A DNA stretch of 64,000 nucleotides, taken from NCBI RefSeq assembly GCF_009177065.1, contig NZ_WEZF01000008.1, positions 186,001-250,000 of the forward strand, given 5' to 3'. This stretch comes from Tautonia marina. GTDB lineage: Bacteria > Planctomycetota > Planctomycetia > Isosphaerales > Isosphaeraceae. Under the pieces are notes generated by a model. It was given only the letters and a program-made list of their open reading frames with translations. It was not told where the DNA came from and did no database searches. Positions 23,988 to 32,902 of the stretch are shown here, piece after piece. A program made the translations under genes and the position numbers. How positions within the stretch are numbered: position 1 is the first letter of the stretch; every line of letters begins with the position of its first letter.

Positions 23988-25691
23988 ATGACCCGTTTTC
24001 GAGCCATCCGACGCCTCTTGATCCTTCTCGCGGTTCCGAGCGTCATTGCCGGAATGCTCGTCGCTCACTTCGCCGCTCTGGCCGGTCGGGAACCGGCGCG
24101 GCGATCTCCGACGCGGCCCATCCCTCGGCCCGAGCTACCGGGATGGCTCGACCAGCACTCGCTGATGGTCGATCAGGCGATGAGAGGGCAAATCGACCTG
24201 CTTTTTCTGGGAGACTCGATCACCCGAGGGTGGCTCGGCCAGGGCCGAAACCCGTTCGAAGGAGACGGGCTGGATCTCTGGCAAGCACGATTCGCCCCCC
24301 GACGCGCGGCCAACTTCGGTATCGGCAGCGATCGGATTGAGCACCTGCTCTGGCGCATCCGGCACGGCGAGCTTTCAGGCCAGCTCGATCCGAGCGTCGT
24401 CGTCCTGATGATCGGCACGAACAACATCGGACTCGACCCTCCGGAGGTGATCGCCGACGGCATCGCCACGGTCGTCTCGGAAATCCGCCGCCGCCTGCCC
24501 CGATCGGTGATTCTGCTGATGGCGCTGACGCCCCGAGGGCTCTCGCCGACGCTTTCCTCGCCGCCGACGCACGACCGAGCCCATCCGGACGTGGCCGAGG
24601 TCAACCGCCTGATCGCGCCACTCGCCCGGTTGCCCCGAGTCGGGTTCATCGACTTCGGGTCGGCCCTGCTCGGCGAGAACGGCCTGGTGCCCAGCGCCCA
24701 GTTTCCGGATTACCTGCACCTCAGCCGATCGGCCTATCTGGCCTGGGCCGAGGCGATCGAGCCGTTCCTCCAGATCGTGCTGGGGGCGGTTTCCGAAGCA
24801 GAAGGCTCACCCCTCGGAGTCCCGGAGCAACCCTCGGAAAATGGCCTCGGCCAACGGCAGATCCTCTCTCCTGGTGATCTTGAGATTCCAGGGCGATCCG
24901 GGGACGATCCGGCACGCATGGCCGATCGCCTCGACAAGCTGGGCGTCGTCGGTCACGGGCACCGAAAGGTTGGTTCGGTTGGCGTGGGCCTGGCGGAGCA
25001 GGTCGAGCCGGAAGGCCTGCGGCGTTTGCACGGCAAAAAGGCCGTCTCGGGAGACGGTTTCCGTGATCACCCCGTCGTCTCCGGCCCGCTTCAAGGTGTC
25101 GGAAACCGGAAGACCGGGCAAGGCCGCGCCGTACGTTCGGGCCGCCTCGAAGACACGGTCGATGACCGCTCGGGTCGGGAACGGTCGGGCCGCGTCATGC
25201 ACGGCGACGAATTCGCAGGCAGGGTCGATCCGATCCAGACACAGCGCCACCGTATCAAACCGCTCGGCCCCGCCTTCGACCAGGGTGATGCCCAGTTCCG
25301 CCAGGTCGGCCCGGTAGCGGTTTTCGAACCGCTCGCGGTCCTCGGGAGCGACGGCCAGGATACGCTGTGCCACGTCGTCGCGACGAGCGAACGGCTCGAC
25401 CGCCCAGCGCCAGACAGGCCGGCCGTCGATCTCGTGGTCCACTTTTTTCCGGGTCGCATCTCCGAAGCGCCGGGACTGCCCAGCGGCCGGAAAAAGAACG
25501 GCGAACGGACCCATGCGCGGCCCTCCTTCGAGGAATCGAGGCAGTTCGACGGCCAGGGGCGTTCATCTTGCGATCGACGACCGGGCCTCGTCAACGCTCC
25601 GCAACCCTCATCCCGATCCGGCGTTCCCCTCGGATTGGGAGGGTTCTCTCAGCGGACGACGCACAACGAAAAGGAACGAACCAATGTTTGA
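23988..25691 (+). CDS. SGNH/GDSL-type hydrolase with an extended frame antisense to ispD
   Basis: The first 265 residues form an SGNH hydrolase with an N-terminal membrane anchor or signal (LLILLAVPSVIAGMLVAHF). Catalytic elements are Ser77 in LFLGDSITRGW, Asn145 in MIGTNNIG, and Asp241/His244 in DYLHLS. Likely role: esterase, deacetylase or platelet-activating-factor acetylhydrolase-like activity outside the membrane. The frame has no stop where the domain ends (about 24790). It continues for some 300 codons exactly opposite ispD, producing a Gly/Arg/Asp-rich sequence that looks non-coding. The true protein may carry this tail, or a stop may have been lost by mutation or sequencing error. 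Confidence 0.75.
   Translation: MTRFRAIRRLLILLAVPSVIAGMLVAHFAALAGREPARRSPTRPIPRPELPGWLDQHSLMVDQAMRGQIDLLFLGDSITRGWLGQGRNPFEGDGLDLWQARFAPRRAANFGIGSDRIEHLLWRIRHGELSGQLDPSVVVLMIGTNNIGLDPPEVIADGIATVVSEIRRRLPRSVILLMALTPRGLSPTLSSPPTHDRAHPDVAEVNRLIAPLARLPRVGFIDFGSALLGENGLVPSAQFPDYLHLSRSAYLAWAEAIEPFLQIVLGAVSEAEGSPLGVPEQPSENGLGQRQILSPGDLEIPGRSGDDPARMADRLDKLGVVGHGHRKVGSVGVGLAEQVEPEGLRRLHGKKAVSGDGFRDHPVVSGPLQGVGNRKTGQGRAVRSGRLEDTVDDRSGRERSGRVMHGDEFAGRVDPIQTQRHRIKPLGPAFDQGDAQFRQVGPVAVFEPLAVLGSDGQDTLCHVVATSERLDRPAPDRPAVDLVVHFFPGRISEAPGLPSGRKKNGERTHARPSFEESRQFDGQGRSSCDRRPGLVNAPQPSSRSGVPLGLGGFSQRTTHNEKERTNV
24807..25514 (-). CDS. ispD: 2-C-methyl-D-erythritol 4-phosphate cytidylyltransferase
   Basis: Joins CTP and methylerythritol phosphate in the non-mevalonate isoprenoid pathway. 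The 235 residues match the family length. The nucleotide-binding motif FPAAGQSRRFGDATRKK is at residues 8-24, AVHDAARPFP at about 104-113 carries the conserved Asp, and TPQAFRLDLL near 170 is typical. ATG 25514 has an excellent AAGGAGGG ribosome site. The whole gene lies opposite the 3' extension of the SGNH hydrolase frame, and its stop falls where the hydrolase domain ends. The ispD motifs show this strand is the coding one. Confidence 0.93.
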   Translation of the reverse strand: MGPFAVLFPAAGQSRRFGDATRKKVDHEIDGRPVWRWAVEPFARRDDVAQRILAVAPEDRERFENRYRADLAELGITLVEGGAERFDTVALCLDRIDPACEFVAVHDAARPFPTRAVIDRVFEAARTYGAALPGLPVSDTLKRAGDDGVITETVSRDGLFAVQTPQAFRLDLLRQAHANRTNLSVPVTDDAQLVEAIGHACRIVPGSPWNLKITRREDLPLAEAIFRGLLRDSEG

Positions 25692-25800
25692 TCCCTCGAA
25701 TCGAATGCCCTGAGACGAAGGGCGTGGTCCGCGATGCCGCGTCATGCCGAACGGTTTCCCTCGATTCCAGGGGATCTTCCTTCCGGAGCCGGAACCAATC

Positions 25801-28278
25801 ATGGATACGATGCTCGAAAGGCTGCTGCCGATCCTCGTGGTGAGTGTGATGGTCGGGGTCTTGATCTGGCGATTCGGCGGCAGATTGCTCGGCTCGAATG
25901 CCGAACCCAAATCCGGAAGCGATTCAGACGGGAGCTGGCTGAGCCGGCTCTTGCTCGGCGCCGCGGTGATCGGCCTGACGATCGGGGCCGGCATCTTCAG
26001 TTCGTTCGGGATCGACCAGATCCGTCGTCAACGCGACCTGGAGCGCGTTCCCCGCACCGAAGTCACCGCGGCCCTGACAGGCGAGATCAATCTGGTCGGC
26101 CGGGCGGAAGTGGACCCGGCCGCGGGAGTGGTCATCGCCCCGCGAACCAATACGCCTTGCCTTTACTTCCACTACACCGTCGAGAAGAAAACCAAGGATT
26201 CCGACGGAAACACCAAGTGGAGCACCATCGAAACCCGAGACGAATGGGCCCCCACCTTTCAACTCGTGGACGATTCGGGGTCAATGACCATTCGACCGGC
26301 TGAGGCCGACCACTTCCACACCAGCAACCGCGATTTTACGGAAACCGTGGGCGACCTCCGCTACCGGGAATGGCGAATCGAGCCCGGCCAGCGCGTGTTT
26401 CTGTTCGGATTCGCCCAGGTCGATGCCGAAGGTCGCGGCTCGGTCGGCTTTACCGAGCCGGGACACTACACGCCGATGATCTCCGAGAGCGACGAGGTGG
26501 CCGAACGCCGCTCGATGGCCGTCGGCGCGGTCTTCCTGTCCTGGATGGCCCTGTCGTCACTGTCCTTCTCGGTCTTCTTCGCGTGCTGGTTGGTCCGGCT
26601 TCACCAAACGCCGATTTACCTGGCCCTGATCGCCATGCTCATGATCTGCGGCCTGACCTACTGCGGCCTTCGGATGATGCACGACGACCTGAGCGGGGCA
26701 CGAAACCGGCTGCATCGGGTCCGCACCTCGGCTCGGGAGGCGGTGGGCGATCTGCTCCAGCGCCACAGAATTCCCTGGGATGGTGACTGGTCGAGCCTGG
26801 GCCGCTTCGATGATTCGTCGGCGTTCGCCTCGCTCGATGATCGCGAACGACGACGCCTGACCCGGCTCCGGATCGACCTGGCCCGCACCGTCTTGCGAAC
26901 CAATGCCATCCGCGAACGCTTCCCGGAACGCGTGCTCGCTCCCTTCTGGGGAGTTCACCGCGAGCCGCTCATCCCCCTGCCGGAACCCGATCAGGCGACT
27001 CTCGCACAGCTGGACCGCGAGTTCGAGGTCGCCCGCCTCAGCCCCGGCCTGGCCGGGATCGCCGGGCCGGTCGCCCTGGTGATCGCTCTGGTCGGCTCCT
27101 GGTTCGGCCTGAAAAAAATCAAAGAAAAGCGATACATTGAAAACGTTCCGACCTGCCCGACCTCCGGGGTGGCCGTCGGCTTCACCGAAATCATGGGCAC
27201 CATCGTCCCAACCGAAGAAGGCAAGACGCTTTCAGGGCCGCTCTCAGAGCGTCCGTGCGCCCAGTTTCATTACACGGTTCAGGAGCGTCGCGGCAGCGGG
27301 AAAAATGCCAAATGGGTGACGATCGAGGAACGGAAGGAACAGATAGCTTTTCTCTGCCAGGATGACCACGGCTGCCTGCTCGTTCTTCCGGAAGGGGCCG
27401 AGATTCTGACCCGTCACCATGATTCCCGCCGATCGGGCAAGCTGCGCTACAGCGAAACACGGCTCGAAATTGGCGACCCGCTTTACGCCCTGGGCACGGC
27501 GACGATTGAGCCCGAGGAAATGGCTTCCTTGCGCCTCGAACGCGGCGACGACCGCTCGCTGCCTTACGTGCTGAGTAACTATTCCGAGTCGACCTTGATG
27601 CACCGCAAGGCCAGGGTCGGGCAGTTCTGGATCACGGCGGCCGTTGATGCCTTGATCTTGCCGACCCTCCTGCTGTTTGGCCTGCTCGGCTCGTTTCAGG
27701 CAACCGACTTCCTCGCGGCCACGCTCGTCGCGATTGGCTACTTTGTGCTTGCCGTGACGATCTTGCTGTTCAACGATCTGGTGTTTCTCCGCAACCGAGT
27801 CCGCCGCGCCTGGCACAACATCGAGGTTTCGCTCAAGAAGCGGGCCGATCTGGTGCCGAACCTTCAACAGGTCGTTCAGGGCTATCTGTCTCATGAACGT
27901 GGAGCCCAGGAAGACCTCGCCCTGATGCGGCAAGCCTACGGCGGCGGGGCCATGCTCGACCTGACCCACGCGACCGAGATGCTCACCGCCGAGCGATCGC
28001 TGCTCGACCGGATCATCGGCCTCCGAGAGGCCGCTCCGAACCTCAAAGGGGATCAGCTTACCGGCGACCTGATGCGCCGCTTGACCCTGCTCGAAAACGA
28101 GATCGCCCTGATGCGCCAGGGGTACAACGACGCCGTGGAACGCTATAACACGCGGATCGCCCACATTCCGGAAGTTCTGCTCGCCTCGCTGTTCCGGTTC
28201 ACCGAGGCATCGTACTTCCATGCACCGGTTGATGTTCACGATGCCCCTCAACTCGATTTTAGCCCCGGCTCTGCCTGA
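25801..28278 (+). CDS. Membrane protein with two BAM/GIDE-like domains fused to a LemA domain
   Basis: An 825-residue protein. After a membrane helix, one BAM/GIDE-like domain spans about 75-215 and a second about 440-600. Both share the pattern inner signature (TALTGEINLVGRAEV / GVAVGFTEIMGTIVP), CxxFHYTVxE/Q, KWxTIE, and LRYRE/LRYSE with a later GxA segment. Paired helices separate them. The C-terminus (about 640-800) is LemA-like: NDLVFLRNRVRRAWHNIEVSLKKRADLVPNLQQVV, then helices with ALMRQGYNDAVERYN. LemA and GIDE/MULAN-type BAM domains are known to associate in bacteria. A duplicated BAM fused to LemA in one chain seems unusual. ATG 25801 is preferred; an upstream ATG at 25744 lacks a ribosome site. 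The role is probably membrane stress or envelope quality control, by inference. Confidence 0.8.
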   Translation: MDTMLERLLPILVVSVMVGVLIWRFGGRLLGSNAEPKSGSDSDGSWLSRLLLGAAVIGLTIGAGIFSSFGIDQIRRQRDLERVPRTEVTAALTGEINLVGRAEVDPAAGVVIAPRTNTPCLYFHYTVEKKTKDSDGNTKWSTIETRDEWAPTFQLVDDSGSMTIRPAEADHFHTSNRDFTETVGDLRYREWRIEPGQRVFLFGFAQVDAEGRGSVGFTEPGHYTPMISESDEVAERRSMAVGAVFLSWMALSSLSFSVFFACWLVRLHQTPIYLALIAMLMICGLTYCGLRMMHDDLSGARNRLHRVRTSAREAVGDLLQRHRIPWDGDWSSLGRFDDSSAFASLDDRERRRLTRLRIDLARTVLRTNAIRERFPERVLAPFWGVHREPLIPLPEPDQATLAQLDREFEVARLSPGLAGIAGPVALVIALVGSWFGLKKIKEKRYIENVPTCPTSGVAVGFTEIMGTIVPTEEGKTLSGPLSERPCAQFHYTVQERRGSGKNAKWVTIEERKEQIAFLCQDDHGCLLVLPEGAEILTRHHDSRRSGKLRYSETRLEIGDPLYALGTATIEPEEMASLRLERGDDRSLPYVLSNYSESTLMHRKARVGQFWITAAVDALILPTLLLFGLLGSFQATDFLAATLVAIGYFVLAVTILLFNDLVFLRNRVRRAWHNIEVSLKKRADLVPNLQQVVQGYLSHERGAQEDLALMRQAYGGGAMLDLTHATEMLTAERSLLDRIIGLREAAPNLKGDQLTGDLMRRLTLLENEIALMRQGYNDAVERYNTRIAHIPEVLLASLFRFTEASYFHAPVDVHDAPQLDFSPGSA

Positions 28279-28299
28279 ACCGCTCGACTACCCGCCATG

Positions 28300-28333
28300 C
28301 CCCGATCCCTTCCGACTCGCCAGGGGATCGGGG
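28300..28333 (+). terminator. Probable hairpin terminator after the LemA fusion gene
   Basis: CCCCGATCCC (28300-28309) pairs perfectly with GGGATCGGGG (28324-28333) around a 14-base loop. It lies 21 bases past the stop. GTACACT follows rather than a T-run, so it could also be part of the sppA promoter region. Confidence 0.5.
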
Positions 28334-28400
28334 TACACTGGGGTTCTTCCGACAGGAGATCTCCAGGAAGCCCGTTCTCATCCCATTCGAGAATCACGAG

Positions 28401-29399
28401 ATGAGCTATCATTCGTCCAATGCCCCTCCTCCTCCCCCTCCTGGCCAGACGATCGTCCTGGAACGTCGCGAGCGCAACGGCTGGTTCCGTCGCCTGTTCT
28501 GGCCGGTCCTGATCATCTCGGTCCTGATCAACTTCACGCTCCTGTCGCAACGCACGGCGGGGCTTCGGCCCGATCCACTGGAGGAACAGTACGTCGGCGG
28601 GTCGCTCAGTCCGACCGCCGACAAGATTGCCGTCGTGCGGGTGGAAGGGCCGATTGCGCTCAATACCGTCGATTTTGCGGTCGAACAGGTCCGCCAGGCC
28701 CGCAACGACCAGCGCGTGAAGGCCGTCGTCCTTCGGGTCGATTCCCCCGGGGGAACCGTGACCGGCTCCGACCAGATCTGGCGTGAGGTGGCCTTGCTCA
28801 AGAAGACGGGCAAGCCAGTGATCGTCTCGATGGGAGGGCTGGCGGCCTCGGGAGGCTATTACGTCTCGGCGGCGGCCGACGAGATCATCGCCGAACCGAC
28901 TACCACCACCGGCTCGATCGGCGTGCTGATCGAGCTGCCGAACGCCTCCGACCTGCTCGACAAGGTGGGCGTGCAGTTCCAGTCGATCACCGCGGGCGAG
29001 TGGAAGAACATGGGTTCACCCTTTCAACCGCTCGAAGAACGTGACCTCGCCCGCTTTCAAGAACTGGTGGACGACACCTACACCCGCTTCCTGCGCATCG
29101 TTGCTCAGGGCCGAGACCTCTCGATGGACGAAGCCCGAGCGGTGGCCGACGGCAAAATTTACTCGGCCGACGAGGCCCTGGCGATCGGCCTGATTGACCG
29201 CCTCGGCTACCAGGAAGACGCCATCACCGAGGCGACCTCCCGCGCCAAGCTCGACGCGCCTCGGGTCATTCGATACAGCAAACCGATCAGCCTGGGAAGC
29301 CTGTTCGGTCTTTCCGCCTCAGCCCGATCGAACCCGTTGTTCGACGAGCAAACCATCATGGAATGGCGAACGCCTCGCATGATGATGATTTTGCGATAG
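28401..29399 (+). CDS. sppA: Signal peptide peptidase SppA, short form
   Basis: Membrane-anchored serine protease of 332 residues that degrades cleaved signal peptides. A proline-rich cytoplasmic start (APPPPPPGQ) and one helix (about 34-50) precede the S49 peptidase domain. The catalytic Ser150 is in GGLAASGGYYVS and the general-base Lys202 in ITAGEWKNMGSP. VLRVDSPGGTV and TTTTGSIGVL are conserved. The length fits single-domain Ser/Lys-dyad SppA enzymes. It begins 122 bases after the LemA fusion gene, a pairing that suits a shared role in membrane protein turnover, though a hairpin lies between them. Confidence 0.92.
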   Translation: MSYHSSNAPPPPPPGQTIVLERRERNGWFRRLFWPVLIISVLINFTLLSQRTAGLRPDPLEEQYVGGSLSPTADKIAVVRVEGPIALNTVDFAVEQVRQARNDQRVKAVVLRVDSPGGTVTGSDQIWREVALLKKTGKPVIVSMGGLAASGGYYVSAAADEIIAEPTTTTGSIGVLIELPNASDLLDKVGVQFQSITAGEWKNMGSPFQPLEERDLARFQELVDDTYTRFLRIVAQGRDLSMDEARAVADGKIYSADEALAIGLIDRLGYQEDAITEATSRAKLDAPRVIRYSKPISLGSLFGLSASARSNPLFDEQTIMEWRTPRMMMILR

Positions 29400-29544
29400 C
29401 AACCATCGGCATCGGGATCGTCCCCTCTCAGGCGGGCGGGGCGGATCACGAAATGGCGATCGTCACGAACCTCTGGACGCCTGGCAATTCCGAATCCACC
29501 ATTTGCCATCGTCCGATGAAATCCTCAGCCCCGGGAGCCCCCCC

Positions 29545-30843
29545 GTGCAAACCGATCTTCGCCTCGGCACCTTCGACATCGACGCCTCTCCCCCGATGAA
29601 CCACTCCCTCTGCGGAGGGTGGATCACCCCGGTCGTGGGCCAGGACGACCCGCTTCGCCTCCGAGGGATCGTCATCCTCGGCGCGGACGACCCGATTGTC
29701 ATCGCCTCGCTCGACTGGACCGGCGTGATGAACGAGTCGCACCGTCTCTGGACCGAGCAACTGGCCGAGGCGGCCGGCACCACCCCCGACCGCGTCGCCT
29801 TGCACTGTGTCCATCAGCACAATGCCCCCTTTATCGACCACGAGGGGAACCGCCTGCTCCGGGAGGCTGGGGCCGACCGCCTCCTCTTTGATGAACCGTT
29901 CGTCGCGGACTTGATGGCGCAATCGGCGGAAGCCGTCGCCGAGGCCGTGCGCTCGGCCGTGCCGGTCGACCGGATCGGGGTCGGCTCTGCCGAGGTCACT
30001 CAGGTCGCCTGCAATCGGCGGGTCATTGGCCCCGACGGGAAAATTCTCTACACCCGGACCAGTTCCACCCGCGATCCTGCCGCCCGCGCCGCCCCCGATG
30101 GCACCATCGACCCCATGCTGCAATCCCTCTCGTTCTATCGCGAGGGGTTCCCGGTCGCCCGCCTCTACTATTACACGACCCACCCGATGAGCTACTACGG
30201 CGATGGTCGTGTCTCGGCGGACTTCGTCGGGATCGCTCGGGCCAACCGATCGGCTGATGAGGAAGGAACGCTTCACCTCTACTTCACCGGCGCGGCCGGA
30301 AACGTCACGGCCGGAAAATACAACGACGGTTCACCTGAGAATCGCCCGATCCTTGCGTCACGCATCTATCAGGCGATGGCGAGCGCCGACGCCGCGGCCG
30401 AGGATCACCCGCTCGACCACCTCTCCTGGACCACCGTTCCCATCGAGTTCAATCCGCGAGAGGACCTGGACCTCGACCGCCTGAAGGCCATCGTTGCCGA
30501 CCCGAACGCCTCGACCGTCGACCGCAACCGCAACGCCATGACCTGCGGTTGGCTGATGCGTCTGGCAACGAAGCGGCCGATCCTCCTCGGCCGGCTCGAC
30601 ACGAACGCCAACAGCGTCTTGCATCTGCCCGCCGAGACGTTCGTCGAGTACCAGCTCTACGCGAAATCCCTCGCCGGCGGCGTCCCCCTCGCCGTGGCCG
30701 CCTATGGCGACGGCGGCCCCTGGTACATCCCGCTCGAACGCTCCTACGCCGAAGGAGGATACGAACCCTCCGTCTCCTGGGTCAGTACCATGAGCGAACC
30801 GATGTACAAGTCCAAGATCGAGGAACTGATTCGCAAGTCCTGA
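29545..30843 (+). CDS. Neutral/alkaline ceramidase-like hydrolase
   Basis: Protein of 432 residues resembling the N-terminal domain of neutral ceramidases, zinc amidases that split ceramide into sphingosine and fatty acid. Visible zinc-site candidates are the HCVHQHNAP motif (His87, 90, 92) and the His in YYTTHPMSYYGDG (about 213). LYFTGAAGNVTAGKYN carries the conserved Gly/Asn loop. The start GTG 29545 has GGGAG 7 bases upstream; the TTG at 29503 is less likely. No signal peptide is visible, unlike secreted ceramidases, and the C-terminal domain is short. Many planctomycetes have such proteins of unproven substrate, so the activity is inference. Confidence 0.68.
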   Translation: MQTDLRLGTFDIDASPPMNHSLCGGWITPVVGQDDPLRLRGIVILGADDPIVIASLDWTGVMNESHRLWTEQLAEAAGTTPDRVALHCVHQHNAPFIDHEGNRLLREAGADRLLFDEPFVADLMAQSAEAVAEAVRSAVPVDRIGVGSAEVTQVACNRRVIGPDGKILYTRTSSTRDPAARAAPDGTIDPMLQSLSFYREGFPVARLYYYTTHPMSYYGDGRVSADFVGIARANRSADEEGTLHLYFTGAAGNVTAGKYNDGSPENRPILASRIYQAMASADAAAEDHPLDHLSWTTVPIEFNPREDLDLDRLKAIVADPNASTVDRNRNAMTCGWLMRLATKRPILLGRLDTNANSVLHLPAETFVEYQLYAKSLAGGVPLAVAAYGDGGPWYIPLERSYAEGGYEPSVSWVSTMSEPMYKSKIEELIRKS

Positions 30844-30861
30844 CCCTCGATCAACCCTCAC

Positions 30862-30915
30862 ACCGGTCTGATACCGGGCGAGCCCTTCCCGAAGGCGGCC
30901 CGGCATCAGACCGGT
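30862..30915. terminator. Strong bidirectional hairpin terminator
   Basis: ACCGGTCTGAT (30862-30872) pairs perfectly with ATCAGACCGGT (30905-30915). After one mismatch, CCGGGC pairs with GCCCGG inside it. It lies between the convergent ceramidase-like and sialidase-like genes and probably marks the end of the minus-strand amidohydrolase transcript. Confidence 0.75.
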
Positions 30916-30958
30916 CAAGGTTCGACCCCAAGGCGATTCCGATACGAACGCCCGAGAA

Positions 30959-32800
30959 TCACTCGGCATTGGCCGGTTCGGGCACGCCAGCGCGGAAGTT
31001 CCCGACGGCCTCGGAGGTCCGCAAGGGACGATCGTAGACCCGGACCGATCGGAGTTCGCCGTAGAGTCGCGACGCTAGCGTGGCCCGATCGAGAGCGTTG
31101 AGATTGCCCAGCTCGGGCGGGAAGCGTCCCCAGCCGTACTGACGGATCGCGCCTCCGTCATTCAAAATCCCATCCACAACCACGCTGATGATGCGGGGTC
31201 CGGCATCGACCGTGACCACGATGTGCTGCCAGTCGCCGACCTTCAAGGTGCCGAACGCGGTGCCGGGGTCGCTATCCCAGGCGGCCTCGTGCTCACCGTC
31301 GCTCAGGGTGATGCCAAGCGTCGATCGCCCAGTGGTAAACAGGTGCAACCCGCGGCCGGAATCATCTCGCGTGTAGAGCAGCGATTGCCCCTCGGTCAGT
31401 TCTCGGAATCGGACCCAGAGGCCAATGGAGAACCCGCCTCGATCGCCAAGGTCGGGCAGGAGAGGCATGGCCACCTCGGTTCCAGGCGCGATCGGATCGG
31501 CGGCCAGGCCGAGAACTAGACCCGAGCGCTCGACCTCGCGGCGGTCCAACTGACCCCAAAGGTCATCGAGCAAACTCGGATCGACCCGGTGAACGCGGGC
31601 AATTTCTTTTTGCGTCTCGGTCACATAAAGGTCACCGCCATCTTCGATGAAATCTGGATAGCTGATGCGAACATTCGGATCATCGTCGTAGAGCAAGATT
31701 TCAGGCTCGGACCAGTGAATGAACCCATCACGCTCGATCCCGCCAAGGACCCATGCCGGGTTCCGCCCCTGATAGGGGTTCCAGTCGTCTCGGTGAACCT
31801 GCTCACCGCCGTGATTGTGAAACCAGTAGAGATATTTTCCGTTCGAAAACTTCTTCACAAAATTGGCGGCTCGGGGATGCTTCACCCGGCGACCCTCGGG
31901 ACCATACGTCATGTAGGCGGACGGGGTCCAGGTTCGCCCCCCGTCTCTGCTATACGCATGGCATGGGTAGCCGTCGATGGTCCGATACGTGGCGAACAGC
32001 GAACCGTCGGAGAGCGCGACCAGGTTGGCCTCATCGGACACGGGACCTTTCGGAGCCCGCAATCCTTCATCTCCCTCCGGGAGCAGCTCCCAGCGGATGC
32101 GGGTCGGGTCGGGCTCGGTCAAGATGTTGTCGCTTCGCATGAACACGCCTTGCGATTCGACCATACCTCCGGGAACACCCCACTTGCCCACCTTGGCGAA
32201 CCCGAAATAGGCCGCGTCGCCGGTGGTGATCGGCTTCCCAACGCCCCAGAAAAACAGGGTCTCGCCACCGGTGGTGTTCCCTCGATCGATCCGCATGGAT
32301 CGCATCGGGATCTCCAGGCGATCGTCCGACCAGGTCAGGCCGCCATCGTCGCTCCACTTGAAGGCGTAGGCCCCCAGGGTATCGACGCGACGTCCCACGT
32401 TCGGGCTATTCGAGGGCACCTCTCGAAGGTTCTTCGAGTTATAGGTGTAAAATGCGTAGATTCGTCCGCTGGGCACCTTCAAGGGCATGACCCACGAGGC
32501 TTCCGGCCCGTCGCTCGGTTCAATCGGAATCAGGTCCGACCACGTCCGGCCTCGGTCGTGGCTGATGGTGGCGACGATGTGCTGACCGACCGCCCCCTCC
32601 TTACCCTCACCGGTGGTCATCGTACAGAGCCAGTGCCCCTGATCGGTCACGACCACGTAAGGCTGATCGCAATAGCCCTCGTCGGGGATGGTCCAGCCGT
32701 TGCGAATCCGCCTCGGATCCTCCTGCGCAGAAGCGGGATCTGGCACCACCAGCAACGCCGGCAGACCAACACAGCACGAAACAAGCACTCGGAACAGCAT
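30959..32800 (-). CDS. Secreted BNR-repeat sialidase-like protein with a LamG domain
   Basis: Protein of 613 residues with a signal peptide (about 1-26, ending DPASAQ). Residues 30-420 form a six-bladed sialidase-type propeller with Asp-box-like turns: SHDRGRTWSD, SDDGGLTWSD and SRDGGRTWT (S-x-D-x-G-x-T-W). Residues 425-613 form a LamG/concanavalin-like jelly roll (GFSIGLWVRF, DWQHIVVTVD, RSVRVYDRPL). The architecture suits an extracellular exo-sialidase or another BNR glycosidase with a carbohydrate-binding module. The catalytic Arg triad was not mapped. ATG 32800 directs a proper signal peptide; the longer frame is not supported. It lies 102 bases after the last amidohydrolase gene on the same strand. 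Confidence 0.78.
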   Translation of the reverse strand: MLFRVLVSCCVGLPALLVVPDPASAQEDPRRIRNGWTIPDEGYCDQPYVVVTDQGHWLCTMTTGEGKEGAVGQHIVATISHDRGRTWSDLIPIEPSDGPEASWVMPLKVPSGRIYAFYTYNSKNLREVPSNSPNVGRRVDTLGAYAFKWSDDGGLTWSDDRLEIPMRSMRIDRGNTTGGETLFFWGVGKPITTGDAAYFGFAKVGKWGVPGGMVESQGVFMRSDNILTEPDPTRIRWELLPEGDEGLRAPKGPVSDEANLVALSDGSLFATYRTIDGYPCHAYSRDGGRTWTPSAYMTYGPEGRRVKHPRAANFVKKFSNGKYLYWFHNHGGEQVHRDDWNPYQGRNPAWVLGGIERDGFIHWSEPEILLYDDDPNVRISYPDFIEDGGDLYVTETQKEIARVHRVDPSLLDDLWGQLDRREVERSGLVLGLAADPIAPGTEVAMPLLPDLGDRGGFSIGLWVRFRELTEGQSLLYTRDDSGRGLHLFTTGRSTLGITLSDGEHEAAWDSDPGTAFGTLKVGDWQHIVVTVDAGPRIISVVVDGILNDGGAIRQYGWGRFPPELGNLNALDRATLASRLYGELRSVRVYDRPLRTSEAVGNFRAGVPEPANAE

Positions 32801-32902
32801 GGCAAGACCTCGAACATCGGTGGAAGGCCACATCGATTCCGAGGGTATCCAACCTCGACCAGGGTCGCAAGCAACAGACTCCGCGACCCTGGTCGTCATC
32901 AC

